From Desulfobulbaceae bacterium (GTDB lineage: Bacteria; Desulfobacterota; Desulfobulbia; Desulfobulbales; Desulfocapsaceae): DNA of 6,091 nucleotides. The stretch lies in the NCBI GenBank assembly GCA_031256095.1, contig JAIRRG010000057.1:1-6091 (forward strand). The letters run 5' to 3'. A program made the position numbers and the translations under genes. Below the pieces are notes generated by a model. That model ran no database searches, was not told where the DNA came from, and saw only the letters and a program-made list of their open reading frames with translations. Positions 1 through 6,091 of this stretch are shown here, piece by piece (position 1 is the first letter of the stretch; each line of letters opens with the position of its first letter).

Positions 1-2218
1 CTTGTGGTACGCGGCCCTCATGACTGACCAAAGCCGTCGCCGATAGGCCGGCGGGCAGAGCGGCGTTCAGCCGGGCTACGGCCTCTTCGGGATTGGTGAT
101 TTTTTCCGGGGAATCAACAAGAAAGTATTCACACTCGCTTTCCGTGCCGACGGGCAAGGCTGGCGCGAACGATACCTTCGGCGACGGATTGAATCCCTCG
201 GAAAAGTTGGTGCTAATGCCGGCCCGCCTGAGCGAGCGGAAGATGATCTGCAAAAAGTCGAGATGACCGAGCAGGGCAATCGGGCCAAGGCGGCTGTAGC
301 TGATCAAATATTTGTGATGTTCCCGTTTTATCTGAGTGGCCCTGACCGGCGGTTGGCGGGCTGCCGTTTTCGCCGCTTCCACCGTCGGCACCGGCAGCGA
401 TTTGCCCGCCGCCGCCTCTGGATCGTGGACGATGGGCCGCACTTCCGTGAAATCGCAGACGCCGCAGCCCTGGCAGCCGTGGTAGCGGCAGTCGCGAGTA
501 TAGATTTCTTCCTGGCTTTTCCGCCATTCCTCTATCAGAAATTCTTTCGTTACGCCGCAATCAAGGTGCGACCAGGGCAAGTTTTCGTCGAGACGGCGCG
601 GGCGCAAATAATCTTCCAAAATGATGCCGCACTTGCCCGCCGCTTCCCGCCAGATGGCAAGCCGGAAATGCTCCGACCAGCCGTCGAGCCGGGCACCGAG
701 CCGCCAGGCCGTTTCGATGAGGGCGGCCAATTTCCGGTCGCCGCGCGACAAAACCCCTTCCAAAAAACTCTGCTCGGGGATCTGCCATTTGATCGTGACG
801 CCTTTCGGCAGATGCTGGCGGAGAAAAGAAATCTTTTCACGTCCCTCGTCGATGCCCAGTTGTCCCTGCCATTGAAAGGCGGTGTGTGGCTTGGGCACGA
901 AGATGCCGACGCTGGCCGCCACATTTTTTTTGCCGCCGCCGAGACCGCTTACGGCGCGGATTTTGCGGCAGAGGTCAATGATCGCTTGCAGGTCTTCTTG
1001 GGTTTCGCCGGGCAAACCAATCATGAAATAGAGTTTTACGCCTTGCCAGCCGAGGGCAAAGGCCGCCTGACAGGTAGCCAGTAAATCTTCCTCGCTGATG
1101 CCCTTGTTGATGACCCGCCGCAAGCGTTCGCTGCCCGCCTCCGGCGCCAGGGTGAAGCCGGTCTTGCGCACGCGGCGAATCTGCTCCATGATTTCCGGGG
1201 TCAGGGTGCCGACCCGCATCGACGGCAGCGACACGCTGACGAAGCTGTCAGCGAAGCGGTCAATCAGTTGCGGGAAGAGTTGCGGCAGGCAGGAATAGTC
1301 GCCGGTGGAAAGCGAGAGCAGAGCCAGTTCCTCGAAGCCGGAATTGGCGATACCTTTTTCCGCCAGGGTCATAATTTCCCCGGCGCCTCGCTCGCGCACC
1401 GGGCGGTAGGTGATGCCCGCCTGGCAGAAACGGCAGCCGCGCGTGCAGCCGCGGGCGATTTCGATGCCCAGCCGGTCATGGATGATCTTGGTGTTTGCCA
1501 CCAGCGGTTTCAGCAAATGGTGGCAGTCATCGAGGTTAGGCAGAATGCGGCGTCGCGGCGTCGCCACCGATGCCTCCGCCGGGCCGAGGCCATGTTCAGT
1601 CTCCAGAAACAGGGACGGTACGTACATGCCGGGGATGGCCGCCATCCGCCGCAACAGTACGGCCTTAGACTGGGGATTTTTTTTGTTTTCGACGATTAAG
1701 GCGATGATGTCGAGGATTGCTTCTTCGCCGTCGCCGAGCAGAATGGCGTCAAAGAAAGCGGCCACTGGTTCCGGATTGAAGGCGCCGGCGCCGCCGCCGA
1801 GGAGTAGCGGCCATGAGCCGTCGCGCTGGGCGGCGTAAAAAGGAATGCGGGCGAGGTCTAAGATGGTCAGGATATTGGTCAAGCACAGTTCGTAGGGCAG
1901 CGTGATGCCAAGAAAATCGAAATCGGCGAGAGGCCGCCCCGATTCCAGCGCCGCCAGGGACTCGCCCGTCCGCCGTAACAGCGTTTCAGCGTCCCGGTCG
2001 GGGCAATAACAGCGTTCGGCCAAAGCATTCTCTTGATCATTGATAATATGATAGAGAATTTGCAGCCCCTGGTGCGACATGCCGATTTCGTACAGATCGG
2101 GAAAGAGCAGCGCCCCATGGACGGCAGTTTCTCGCCAAGCTTTGCCGACGCTATTAAATTCATTGCCCAGATAACGGCCAGGCCGTTCAGTCCGGCGCGG
2201 GAAGGATTTTTCAGTCAT
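1..2218 (-). CDS. TIGR03960-type B12-binding radical SAM protein with C-terminal DUF2344 domain (3' end cut by the left edge)
   Basis: Open for 739 codons from ATG 2218 to the left edge with no stop, so the C-terminus is missing. An N-terminal family signature is visible (RYLGNE at 16-20s, then PDLYEIGMSHQGLQILYH from residue 40). A Rossmann/B12-binding-like region follows, with GGGAGAFNPEP at 141-151 and GDGEEA at 161-166; no canonical cobalamin DxHxxG motif is seen. The radical SAM motif is GCTRGCRFC, with Cys 258, 262 and 265 in CxxxCxxC spacing to ligate a 4Fe-4S cluster that cleaves S-adenosylmethionine. YFMIGLPGET at about 397-406 fits the barrel. A second cysteine group lies at 577, 582, 585 and 588. 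DUF2344 starts near residue 636 (GHLDF at 651-655, SEGFNP at 673-678). The reaction and substrate are unknown for the family. As I recall, full-length fused members have about 850 residues and often sit next to ribonuclease G, which would be beyond the left edge. An in-frame ATG at 2224 is an alternative start; neither has a clear Shine-Dalgarno sequence. Confidence 0.93.
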   Translation of the reverse strand, partial: MTEKSFPRRTERPGRYLGNEFNSVGKAWRETAVHGALLFPDLYEIGMSHQGLQILYHIINDQENALAERCYCPDRDAETLLRRTGESLAALESGRPLADFDFLGITLPYELCLTNILTILDLARIPFYAAQRDGSWPLLLGGGAGAFNPEPVAAFFDAILLGDGEEAILDIIALIVENKKNPQSKAVLLRRMAAIPGMYVPSLFLETEHGLGPAEASVATPRRRILPNLDDCHHLLKPLVANTKIIHDRLGIEIARGCTRGCRFCQAGITYRPVRERGAGEIMTLAEKGIANSGFEELALLSLSTGDYSCLPQLFPQLIDRFADSFVSVSLPSMRVGTLTPEIMEQIRRVRKTGFTLAPEAGSERLRRVINKGISEEDLLATCQAAFALGWQGVKLYFMIGLPGETQEDLQAIIDLCRKIRAVSGLGGGKKNVAASVGIFVPKPHTAFQWQGQLGIDEGREKISFLRQHLPKGVTIKWQIPEQSFLEGVLSRGDRKLAALIETAWRLGARLDGWSEHFRLAIWREAAGKCGIILEDYLRPRRLDENLPWSHLDCGVTKEFLIEEWRKSQEEIYTRDCRYHGCQGCGVCDFTEVRPIVHDPEAAAGKSLPVPTVEAAKTAARQPPVRATQIKREHHKYLISYSRLGPIALLGHLDFLQIIFRSLRRAGISTNFSEGFNPSPKVSFAPALPVGTESECEYFLVDSPEKITNPEEAVARLNAALPAGLSATALVSHEGRVPQ

Positions 2219-2262
2219 GACCATCTGTAAAAAAAGAGAGGGAAAATGCTACGTGGGCGTCT

Positions 2263-2291
2263 TCTTTACTGAAATTCGTTTGACTTTTCAA
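2263..2291 (-). promoter_or_regulatory. Candidate promoter for the radical SAM gene
   Basis: On the minus strand TTGAAA (2291-2286) is followed after 17 bases by TAAAGA (2268-2263). This is a fair sigma-70-like -35 with a weak -10. It would start transcription near 2256, giving a leader of roughly 38 bases before ATG 2218. The assignment rests on pattern only; the -10 matches the consensus at three of six positions. Confidence 0.3.
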
Positions 2292-2309
2292 GCGGTGATG
2301 CGGTATGGA
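2280..2309 (+). promoter_or_regulatory. Candidate promoter for the AMIN-domain gene
   Basis: TTGACT at 2280-2285 is a good -35 match. The best -10 at an 18-base spacing is TATGGA (2304-2309), which is poor. The -35 overlaps the -35 of the opposing candidate promoter. Together they form a small palindrome, with TTGA at 2280-2283 and TCAA at 2288-2291, so the two directions could not be occupied by RNA polymerase at once. This is inference from sequence pattern. Confidence 0.3.
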
Positions 2310-2386
2310 ATCTGAAGTCTATTCCGTCTCGTCAACCGATGGGCGAGGAGGTAGCTTTCCCTTTTTCTTTATTGTTCCAGCCTGAT

Positions 2387-3658
2387 ATGAAAACTTTTAC
2401 GCTGACGTTGCTTATTGTCCTGTCGTTGTCCTTCCTCCCTCACGGAGCCAACGCCGCTGTGTTAAAGCGGGTGACAAGCCAGAGCCTTGCCGACGGCAAG
2501 GATGTGGTCAGCATCCTGTTCCAGGGGCGGAGCAAACCTAAAATTTTTTCGCTGAAGGGCAACTCGCCGCGGCTGGTCTTTGATTTTCCTGACGCCCGCT
2601 ATCTGGGGCCCGCGCTGCTCGCCGTCAATGGCACGGTCGTCAAAGCGGTTCGTGTCGCCAATCACCAGAATCCGCTGAAGACCAGGGTCGTGTTTGATTT
2701 AATTCCTGGCCATGATGTCGCTTATGATCAGGAATTTCTCCAGGATAAAGAGACCCTGCGGATCACCATTTCTGACAAGAAAATGACGCCATCTGCCCAT
2801 TCGGCGCCGGAGCAAACCGCCGCCACGCCAGCGACCCAGATACTGGTGCCAGTCGAGCCAGCAGTGAAGGCAGCGGAGCCAGTAGTAAAGACAGCCGAGC
2901 CGGCAGTAAAACCAGTGGTGCCAGCCGCCCAGCCTTCGGCCCCGGAACAAACCGCCGCCACGCCAGCGATAATGGAACAGACGCTGGTGCCAGCGGAGCC
3001 AGTGGTAAAGCCTGCGGAACGGGCAGCAAAACCAGCGGCGCCGGTTGTAAAAAAGCCAGCAATAAAGGCGGCAGAGCCAGCGGCAAAGTCGGCGGCACCA
3101 GCAGCAAAACCAGCGGCGCCAGCGGTAAAAACGGAAACGAAAACGGCGCCGCCACGGAAAACGGTTCCGCCGTCGGAACCGCAGGCGGAACCGGCGGCCA
3201 CGGCGGCCAAATCTGCCGAAACCACTCCCTCTTCTGTCGCCCCTCGATTGCTGACTGCCAAACCACCTGCCGAAGCATCTGGCTCGACCGCGCCGGAGAA
3301 GATTACCTTGCCGGTGGCGGCGCGGATGGTCGGATATTCCCTGAGCACCCAGCCTACGGGTGGCGATGTGCTGCGCCTGCAACTGGACGGCTACGCCAGC
3401 CCGACGATCACTGCCCGCGAGGGCCACAAACCTCAGATCGTCTGCTATTTCCCGCAGATGCGCCTGGTTGTCGACAAGGGGCTTAGCCAGCCACCGCCGG
3501 GAAAATTTGTCCAGAAGGTGGCGGTGTCGGCGCAGAAGGACCCGGTGGGCGTAGAGGTGGTGCTCGATCTGGAAAACGGTTACGACTACAACGTCCAGCA
3601 GGTCTTCGTCAAAGACGAATCGGCCTTTTTGCTCATCGTCAGCGTCATTAACCACTGA
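2387..3658 (+). CDS. Secreted double-AMIN-domain protein with Pro/Ala/Lys-rich linker
   Basis: The product has 423 residues if read from ATG 2387. That start places a classic Sec signal peptide at the N-terminus: MKTF, a hydrophobic core at about 5-17, then ANA just before a likely cleavage after Ala23. The in-frame ATG at 2339 would add 16 residues ahead of it and is less likely. Residues about 25-130 form an AMIN domain (SPRLVFDFPDAR, then RVVFDLIPGHDVAY). Residues about 133-300 are a low-complexity linker rich in Ala, Pro, Lys, Glu and Val. Residues about 308-421 form a second AMIN-like domain with the same order of elements (KPQIVCYFP, then VEVVLDLENGYDYN). AMIN domains are known from AmiC-type amidases and PilQ-type secretins, where they bind peptidoglycan or localise proteins in the periplasm. 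No amidase or secretin domain is present here, so this is probably a periplasmic binding or scaffold protein. It is convergent with the lipoprotein gene. Confidence 0.9.
   Translation: MKTFTLTLLIVLSLSFLPHGANAAVLKRVTSQSLADGKDVVSILFQGRSKPKIFSLKGNSPRLVFDFPDARYLGPALLAVNGTVVKAVRVANHQNPLKTRVVFDLIPGHDVAYDQEFLQDKETLRITISDKKMTPSAHSAPEQTAATPATQILVPVEPAVKAAEPVVKTAEPAVKPVVPAAQPSAPEQTAATPAIMEQTLVPAEPVVKPAERAAKPAAPVVKKPAIKAAEPAAKSAAPAAKPAAPAVKTETKTAPPRKTVPPSEPQAEPAATAAKSAETTPSSVAPRLLTAKPPAEASGSTAPEKITLPVAARMVGYSLSTQPTGGDVLRLQLDGYASPTITAREGHKPQIVCYFPQMRLVVDKGLSQPPPGKFVQKVAVSAQKDPVGVEVVLDLENGYDYNVQQVFVKDESAFLLIVSVINH
2801..3150 (+). repeat. Low-complexity, partly duplicated linker repeats inside the AMIN-protein gene
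   Basis: A 34-base stretch at 2801-2834 recurs at 2936-2969 with only two differences, a spacing of exactly 135 bases (45 codons). Both copies encode SAPEQTAATPA. The similarity continues into CTGGTGCCAG (2843 and 2984), where the offset grows to 141 bases, so the second copy gained two codons. The rest, to about 3150, is degenerate short units of the PAxPAAK and AEPxVK kind. The pattern fits tandem duplication followed by drift, with the reading frame kept throughout. Confidence 0.85.
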
Positions 3659-3660
3659 TT

Positions 3661-4485
3661 TCAGGGCATATAAATTTCCTGGAAATTTTCCGGTTTCCGC
3701 AGCCGGAACAAGTCCTCTGGGCATTCGGCTGGTGTTTGTGGGTTGGAAAATACCAGCCGAATGACGCTGCCGCCTTCCAAACCGCTGATGACGATTTCCC
3801 CTGGTTGCCGACAGGGCTTTCCCGCCTGACGCTCTCCGTAATCAAAGCGGGCAATCGTCTTGTCGTCACCTTCGCTGATGACGCGGGCGAGCAGCAAACG
3901 CTTTTCGGCATCGACGAGGACATGCTCCCACAAATCATTTTTTGCGATGTCTGGAGCTTTTGTCAGGCGCGGTAGCGGCCAGGCAAACCACAGGCCGCGA
4001 TGTTGGCGGTCCGGTCGTATCTCGGTCGCCTCGACTTTGACTTGCCCAAGGCCACCGCTCAGCCAGCTTCCCCAATTGCCCAAGGCCAGCGCCGGCGGCA
4101 AATGGTTGTCGGCCAAATAGGAAAAAACCTGGCCATGCCGGTAAGTCTTTTGCAGCATCAGGAGTTGTTGAAAACGGGCGCCATCACTGGTCGCTAAAAA
4201 AATCGGCTGGCCGAAGGGATTGCTGCAGACGAATTTTATCGAGGATGGCTGTCTGAGCAGCAGATAGCCGCTGGCCGCCGCGTCTTTGAGAGGGCTTTTT
4301 AGGGTCAGTTTCACATCGGCATCGCGGCAAAGCGCACACTTTCCCTCCTCAGCCGCCATGGCCGCCAACAGTTGCCGACCGCTGACTATGGCCGGTTGCG
4401 CCTGGAAAGCGTCGCCCCAGTCGGGCCGGGCGCAGGAAGAAAGGGTGAGCATCAGCAGGATGATGGGCGCGGTAAGCGCCAACAT
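3661..4485 (-). CDS. Outer-membrane-type lipoprotein, probably LolB-like
   Basis: The product has 274 residues from ATG 4485, chosen because it yields a lipoprotein signal peptide: MLALTAPIILLMLTLSSC, with lipobox LSSC and lipidation at Cys18. Ala follows that Cys, and there is no Asp inner-membrane retention signal, so outer-membrane sorting is expected. The mature part suggests the convex-sheet fold of LolA/LolB and DUF4292 proteins: KLTLKSPLKDAAASGYLLLR, then SSIKFVCSNPFGQPIFLATSDG near 81-102, a YRHGQVF segment, and strand pairs near 228-247. LolB receives lipoproteins from periplasmic LolA and inserts them into the outer membrane. The protein is longer than E. coli LolB (about 207 residues), and the similarity I can see is of pattern only. 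The start lies 4 bases after the stop of the TPR gene with no clear Shine-Dalgarno, suggesting translational coupling. Cys50 and Cys53 form a CxxC; Cys87, 225 and 255 are also present. The lipoprotein call is firm; the LolB role is inferred. Confidence 0.85.
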   Translation of the reverse strand: MLALTAPIILLMLTLSSCARPDWGDAFQAQPAIVSGRQLLAAMAAEEGKCALCRDADVKLTLKSPLKDAAASGYLLLRQPSSIKFVCSNPFGQPIFLATSDGARFQQLLMLQKTYRHGQVFSYLADNHLPPALALGNWGSWLSGGLGQVKVEATEIRPDRQHRGLWFAWPLPRLTKAPDIAKNDLWEHVLVDAEKRLLLARVISEGDDKTIARFDYGERQAGKPCRQPGEIVISGLEGGSVIRLVFSNPQTPAECPEDLFRLRKPENFQEIYMP

Positions 4486-4489
4486 CAGG

Positions 4490-6091
4490 CTATTTGGCTG
4501 GGGTGGTTTGCCGGTCGATTTTCTCTTGCAGCAGGCGACGTTTTTCCGGGTCATGGTTGTAGAGCAGGGCGTTTTTATAAGAGAGGATGGCCTGGTCCGG
4601 CATATGCAAGGACAGGTAAACATCACCCAAATGTTCATGAATATCCGGGTCTTCCGGTTCCAGTTCCAGAGCCTTCAGCAGCTCATTCCGCGCCTTTTCC
4701 TTCTCTCCTAGCCGGAAATAGACCCAGCCAAGACTATCGCGGATGAAGCCGCTGTCTGGTTTGATTGCCGCCGCCTGCTGAATGTAGGTCAGGGCCTTGT
4801 CGAGATTGATGTTGTGGTCGGCCCAGGTGTAGCCGATGAAATTCAGTGCCTCTGGATTGTCAGGATGGAGTTGTAGTATCTGCTCCATGCTTTTCAGTGC
4901 TTCCAGCGCCTTGCCAGTTTTTCCCAAGAGCAGGGCGTGCTCGAAAAGAATCTGCTCATTATTTGGGTAGAGACGGATGCCGGAATTCAGCACCTCCATG
5001 GCGGCGATATTTTTGTCCTGCTCCTGATAGAGCGACGACAGCAGCGCGAAAAAGAGTGGTTGCCGCAGTTCCGGATCAGAGATGTTTTTCATCAACAGGC
5101 TGACGCTTTGGCCGTTTTCCCCCATTTCCCGCAGGATACGCACCTGGAGGTAGACCGAGTCTGGATAGGCGTCGCTGTGGGCCGGGATCCCACGCAAATA
5201 GGAAAGCGCCTTCTTGAAATCGCTGTCTTGATAGGCAATCAGGGCCAGCAGATAACGCGCCTCCATGCTTTCCGTATCTTGCAGGTGCCTTGCCAAAAGC
5301 CTCTTGGCTTCGCTGGTGTGACCGAGGCGTAACAGGAGTTTGCTGACAGAAGTATCGAGTCGGCCCGGATGTTTGCTTTGTCTTTGCAGAGTCCGCAGCT
5401 CGTTGAGAGCCTGTTGATCTTCACCCATGCTCATGAGCGTCTGCACACGGCCGAGACGAGCGCGTTCGTTGCCCGGTTCCTGTTTCAACACACTGTCGTA
5501 GAGCTGCATCGCTTGGCCGTATTTTTCCTGGTCGGCGTAGAAATCAACCATCTCATACACCAGGTCGGCGGACCAGTTCAGAGCCAGCGCTTTTTCATAA
5601 GCGGCGGCAGCCTCGTCGGGTTTGTGGCGCAGGATCAAGAGACGCCCCAGGTACAGCCAAGCGTAGTATTCTTCCTGGTTTTTGCCCAGCAACTGCCGGA
5701 AGATTTCCTCGGCCTTGTCAAGCTGCATCTGCTGACTATAGAGGATGCCCAGCCGCACGAGAACGCCGCTGTCATCCGGATCCTGGGCCAAGGCTTCCTG
5801 ATAAAGGCGGATTGCCTCTTCGCGCTTCATCTGCTGAATGCGAATATGAGCGAGGAGAAGATACTGGAGTTTGTCGGTTGGATCGCGCTGGATGCTCTTG
5901 GTCAGCCAGTTGGCGGCCTGGTCGGTCTCACCCATTTTCATCAAGAGGATCGGGATTTTTTTGCCGATCACGGTTGAAGAGGGATCGCAGGCCAAAGCCT
6001 TTTCAAAGGCATCAAACGCCGCTTCCAAGTCCTGGTTATATTCGGCGTGGCTGCCCCAAAGAAAATAAAAATAGGCGCAAGTAGGGTCCAC
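4490..6091 (-). CDS. Tetratricopeptide-repeat (TPR) protein, 5' end cut by the right edge
   Basis: There are 533 residues in the window, ending at TAG 4492-4490. The frame is open at the right edge, where the GTG at 6091 is most likely an internal Val codon rather than the start. The sequence is almost entirely TPR units of about 34 residues; I count roughly 15, with the usual small and aromatic positions and DP or P ends (for example EEAIRLYQEALAQDPDD and DEAAAAYEKALALN). The last three repeats are the most conserved: PEALNFIGYTWADHNINLDK, then DSLGWVYFRLGEKEKA, then HEHLGDVY. That C-terminal signature is familiar from large proteobacterial TPR proteins, often encoded next to lolB. The N-terminus, and any signal peptide or lipobox, is outside the window, so the location cannot be read directly. 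The role is probably protein-protein scaffolding in the envelope. It is the upstream partner of the lipoprotein gene in one operon. Confidence 0.95.
   Translation of the reverse strand: MDPTCAYFYFLWGSHAEYNQDLEAAFDAFEKALACDPSSTVIGKKIPILLMKMGETDQAANWLTKSIQRDPTDKLQYLLLAHIRIQQMKREEAIRLYQEALAQDPDDSGVLVRLGILYSQQMQLDKAEEIFRQLLGKNQEEYYAWLYLGRLLILRHKPDEAAAAYEKALALNWSADLVYEMVDFYADQEKYGQAMQLYDSVLKQEPGNERARLGRVQTLMSMGEDQQALNELRTLQRQSKHPGRLDTSVSKLLLRLGHTSEAKRLLARHLQDTESMEARYLLALIAYQDSDFKKALSYLRGIPAHSDAYPDSVYLQVRILREMGENGQSVSLLMKNISDPELRQPLFFALLSSLYQEQDKNIAAMEVLNSGIRLYPNNEQILFEHALLLGKTGKALEALKSMEQILQLHPDNPEALNFIGYTWADHNINLDKALTYIQQAAAIKPDSGFIRDSLGWVYFRLGEKEKARNELLKALELEPEDPDIHEHLGDVYLSLHMPDQAILSYKNALLYNHDPEKRRLLQEKIDRQTTPAK

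Noticed and set aside
441..490. Haem-binding or ferredoxin reading of the Cys-rich stretch
   Set aside because: There is no CxxCH on the correct strand, and the full two-cluster ferredoxin spacing is absent. It fits a single auxiliary cysteine site better.
263..1084. 273-codon plus-strand open frame
   Set aside because: It is antisense to the radical SAM/DUF2344 gene, whose own frame carries recognisable motifs throughout. The predicted product has no recognisable features.
3688..3708. Hairpin as a rho-independent terminator for the AMIN gene
   Set aside because: The stem is only six base pairs with a nine-base loop, and no T run follows on the plus strand.
2699..3724. 341-codon minus-strand frame (and two more of 206 and 171 codons) opposite the AMIN-protein linker
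   Set aside because: They lie antisense to the low-complexity GC-rich repeats, which lack stops in several frames. Their products are Arg/Trp/Phe- or Ala/Gly-rich strings without any domain, while the plus frame has a signal peptide and two domains.
4486..4638. 51-residue N-terminal extension of the lipoprotein gene (ATG 4638)
   Set aside because: It overlaps the TPR gene, is Cys/Thr-rich without similarity to anything I know, and would bury the lipoprotein signal peptide that begins at 4485.
5369..5977. 202-codon plus-strand frame opposite the TPR gene
   Set aside because: It is a mirror of the TPR repeats; the minus frame shows about 15 clear TPR units and continues beyond it.

Overview
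The window looks like an ordinary chromosomal stretch of a Gram-negative bacterium. An outer-membrane-type lipoprotein and a secreted AMIN-domain protein imply a double-membrane envelope. A radical SAM protein of the TIGR03960 type continuing into a DUF2344 domain is, as I recall, common in Desulfobacterota, Firmicutes and some other phyla. The combination makes a Desulfobacterota (Desulfobulbales-like) origin my best guess. This is inference only: there is no rRNA or marker gene, and base composition looks uniform and moderately GC-rich.

Layout. (1) Positions 1-2218, minus strand: 739 codons of a B12-binding-type radical SAM protein running without a stop off the left edge. I read it codon by codon and it is open throughout. 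(2) Positions 2219-2386: a short divergent intergenic region with candidate promoters in both directions that overlap at a small palindrome. (3) Positions 2387-3658, plus strand: a secreted protein with an N-terminal AMIN domain, a long Pro/Ala/Lys/Glu linker containing an internal tandem duplication, and a second AMIN-like domain. (4) Positions 3661-4485, minus strand: a lipoprotein, probably LolB-like. Its stop codon lies 2 bases from the stop of the convergent AMIN gene. (5) Positions 4490-6091, minus strand: the C-terminal 533 residues of a TPR-repeat protein, open at the right edge. Its stop lies 4 bases before the lipoprotein start, so the two form one operon transcribed from beyond the right edge.

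How they fit together. The TPR protein, lipoprotein and AMIN protein all point to the cell envelope. The TPR-lipoprotein order resembles the TPR-lolB arrangement I recall upstream of ispE in several proteobacteria. The AMIN protein probably spans or binds the peptidoglycan layer through its linker. The radical SAM/DUF2344 protein has no assigned reaction and no evident functional link to the envelope genes. It is merely divergent from the AMIN gene.

I see no mobile element, CRISPR array, tRNA, rRNA or phage gene. I do not see a clear new multi-gene system. The least understood items are the radical SAM/DUF2344 protein and the double-AMIN protein.
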